A stretch of 18,077 nucleotides of DNA from an uncultured Actinotalea sp. GTDB lineage: Bacteria > Actinomycetota > Actinomycetes > Actinomycetales > Cellulomonadaceae. Positions 17,265 through 18,077 of the stretch are shown piece by piece. The DNA lies in assembly GCF_946885855.1 (NCBI RefSeq), contig NZ_CAMPHH010000033.1, forward strand, positions 1 through 18,077, in the 5' to 3' direction. Positions within the stretch are counted from its first letter, which is position 1; each line of letters opens with the position of its first letter. Under the pieces are notes generated by a model. That model saw only the letters and a list, made by a program, of their open reading frames with translations, was not told the origin of the DNA and did no database searches. The position numbers were made by a program, and so were the translations under genes.

Positions 17265-18061
17265 GGGCGCCGGCGGACGGCGGCGTCCCGGCCCCTCCCG
17301 CCGTGGGCCCGGCGGCGGAGGAACCCCTCACCGGCGGCAACGTCGCCGGTGAGGTCGTCCGCGTCGGCGACACCGTGCGCAAGCCCTCCGGCCCCCAGAC
17401 GCCGGCGGTCCACGCGGTGCTCGCGCACCTGGCCGACGTCGGCTTCCGCCACGCCCCGCGCAGCCACGGCGTCGACGACGAGGGTCGCCACGTCCTGGAG
17501 TGGGTGCCGGGCGAGGTCGCCCAGGGCGACGGCTCGGCCCCGGTGGACCCGGCCGCCGTCGGCCGCCTGCTGCGCTCCCTGCACGACGCGCTGGACGGCT
17601 GGGCGCCGCCGTCGGACGCCGTCTGGGCGTGTCCCATCCCGACGGACGGCGAGGACCTCGTCGTCCACAACGACGTCGCGCCGTGGAACCTCGTCCTCGC
17701 GGCCGACCGTCTCGTGCTCATCGACTGGGACGCGTGCTCCCCCGGCACCCGCGGGTGGGACCTCGCCTACGCCGCGCACGCCTTCGTGCCGCTCGCCCCG
17801 GGCACGTCGCTGCGCGCGGCGGGGGACCGGCTGTGCGCCCTGGCCGACGGCTACGGGCTCAACGAGTCCGGCCGGCACCGCCTCGCCTCGCTGCTCGGGC
17901 CGCGCACGTGGTCCATGCACACCCTGCTCGAGGACGGCCGCCGCACCGGTGCCCAGCCCTGGGCGCGCCTGGCCGCCGAGGGTCACGCCGCGTTCTGGCA
18001 CCGTGACGCGACGTGGATCGACACGCACCGCGAGTACCTCCACGCCTCCCTCCTCACCTGA
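17261..18061 (+). CDS. Aminoglycoside phosphotransferase (APH) family kinase (266 aa)
   Basis: A small-molecule kinase of the APH/choline kinase fold that transfers phosphate from ATP to an unknown substrate. The N-lobe contains GGNVAGEVVRVGDTVRKP (25-42). The catalytic loop is VVHNDVAPWNLVL (134-146), with base Asp138 and metal-binding Asn143, and the second metal motif is LVLIDWDACSPG (151-162) with Asp155. These residues are intact, so it is likely active. The start is GTG at 17261, overlapping the upstream stop as GTGA; GTG at 17258 is equally possible. Actinobacterial relatives with the same TGGNV/VRVG/AVHALL pattern are mostly uncharacterised, so antibiotic resistance should not be assumed. 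The gene ends 16 bases before the window edge. Confidence 0.88.
   Translation: MRAPADGGVPAPPAVGPAAEEPLTGGNVAGEVVRVGDTVRKPSGPQTPAVHAVLAHLADVGFRHAPRSHGVDDEGRHVLEWVPGEVAQGDGSAPVDPAAVGRLLRSLHDALDGWAPPSDAVWACPIPTDGEDLVVHNDVAPWNLVLAADRLVLIDWDACSPGTRGWDLAYAAHAFVPLAPGTSLRAAGDRLCALADGYGLNESGRHRLASLLGPRTWSMHTLLEDGRRTGAQPWARLAAEGHAAFWHRDATWIDTHREYLHASLLT
17326..17354 (+). other. Perfect 11-bp inverted repeat inside the APH-like gene
   Basis: CCTCACCGGCG (17326-17336) and CGCCGGTGAGG (17344-17354) are exact inverted copies with a 7-base loop; a G-U and C-G pair could extend the RNA stem to 13. It lies 65-93 bases into the coding sequence, encoding the LTGGNVAGE stretch. It may be a chance result of the G-loop codons or an early-coding-region structure that affects translation. 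Confidence 0.5.
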
Positions 18062-18077
18062 CGGACCCAGCCCCACC

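Noticed and set aside
17261..18061. Aminoglycoside resistance gene
   Set aside because: APH-fold kinases are broad; no resistance-specific features or mobile context are seen.

Overview
The window comes from a very GC-rich actinobacterial chromosome. By eye GC is above 70%, codons strongly prefer G/C in the third position, GTG starts are common, and the gene order DUF3073 – purM – purF plus an SCP-like gene matches what I remember around purF in mycobacteria (Rv0807–Rv0810c). The protein style suggests Micrococcales (Cellulomonas or a relative). The genus is inference; no rRNA or other marker is present. I see no mobile element, CRISPR array, prophage or clear sign of recent transfer. It reads as core chromosome with a few accessory genes.

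Layout. (1) 24–1455, plus strand: tRNA-Phe with a strong terminator hairpin, then two overlapping small membrane-associated genes (holin-X type and DUF3618), then a DUF3073 gene. (2) 1696–12546, minus strand: a purine block. In transcription order it is purL, gdhA, an SCP_3-type sterol-carrier-like gene, a large secreted 5'-nucleotidase, a small two-helix membrane protein, purF and purM. purF and purM overlap by GTGA. gdhA and the secreted nucleotidase sit inside what is otherwise a purine-synthesis neighbourhood. (3) 12659–13510, plus: a DUF2599 lipoprotein transcribed divergently from purL. (4) 13546–14310, minus: a polytopic membrane protein with a ZIP-like HLLPE motif. (5) 14393–16828, plus: an ATP-dependent DNA ligase (LigC type), a DinB-like protein with an N-terminal CxxC, and a PPK2 polyphosphate kinase, tightly packed. 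(6) 16929–18061, plus: an unrecognised 111-residue protein overlapping an APH-fold small-molecule kinase.

How the genes work together. PurL and PurF are the two glutamine-using steps of IMP synthesis and PurM makes AIR. GdhA makes glutamate from ammonia and 2-oxoglutarate, so it could support the glutamine/glutamate pool that these steps draw on (inference). The secreted nucleotidase could recover nucleosides and phosphate from outside the cell, complementing de novo synthesis. The ligase and PPK2 sit together, one consuming ATP and the other interconverting nucleotides and polyphosphate; a functional link is only suggested by position.

I did not find a system I would defend as wholly new. 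The best leads are a nested palindrome/hairpin at the predicted 5' end of the nucleotidase mRNA, several candidate leaderless promoters, a perfect hairpin between the small membrane gene and purF, the tandem 8-mers upstream of gdhA, and the ligase–DinB–PPK2 and hypothetical–APH gene sets.
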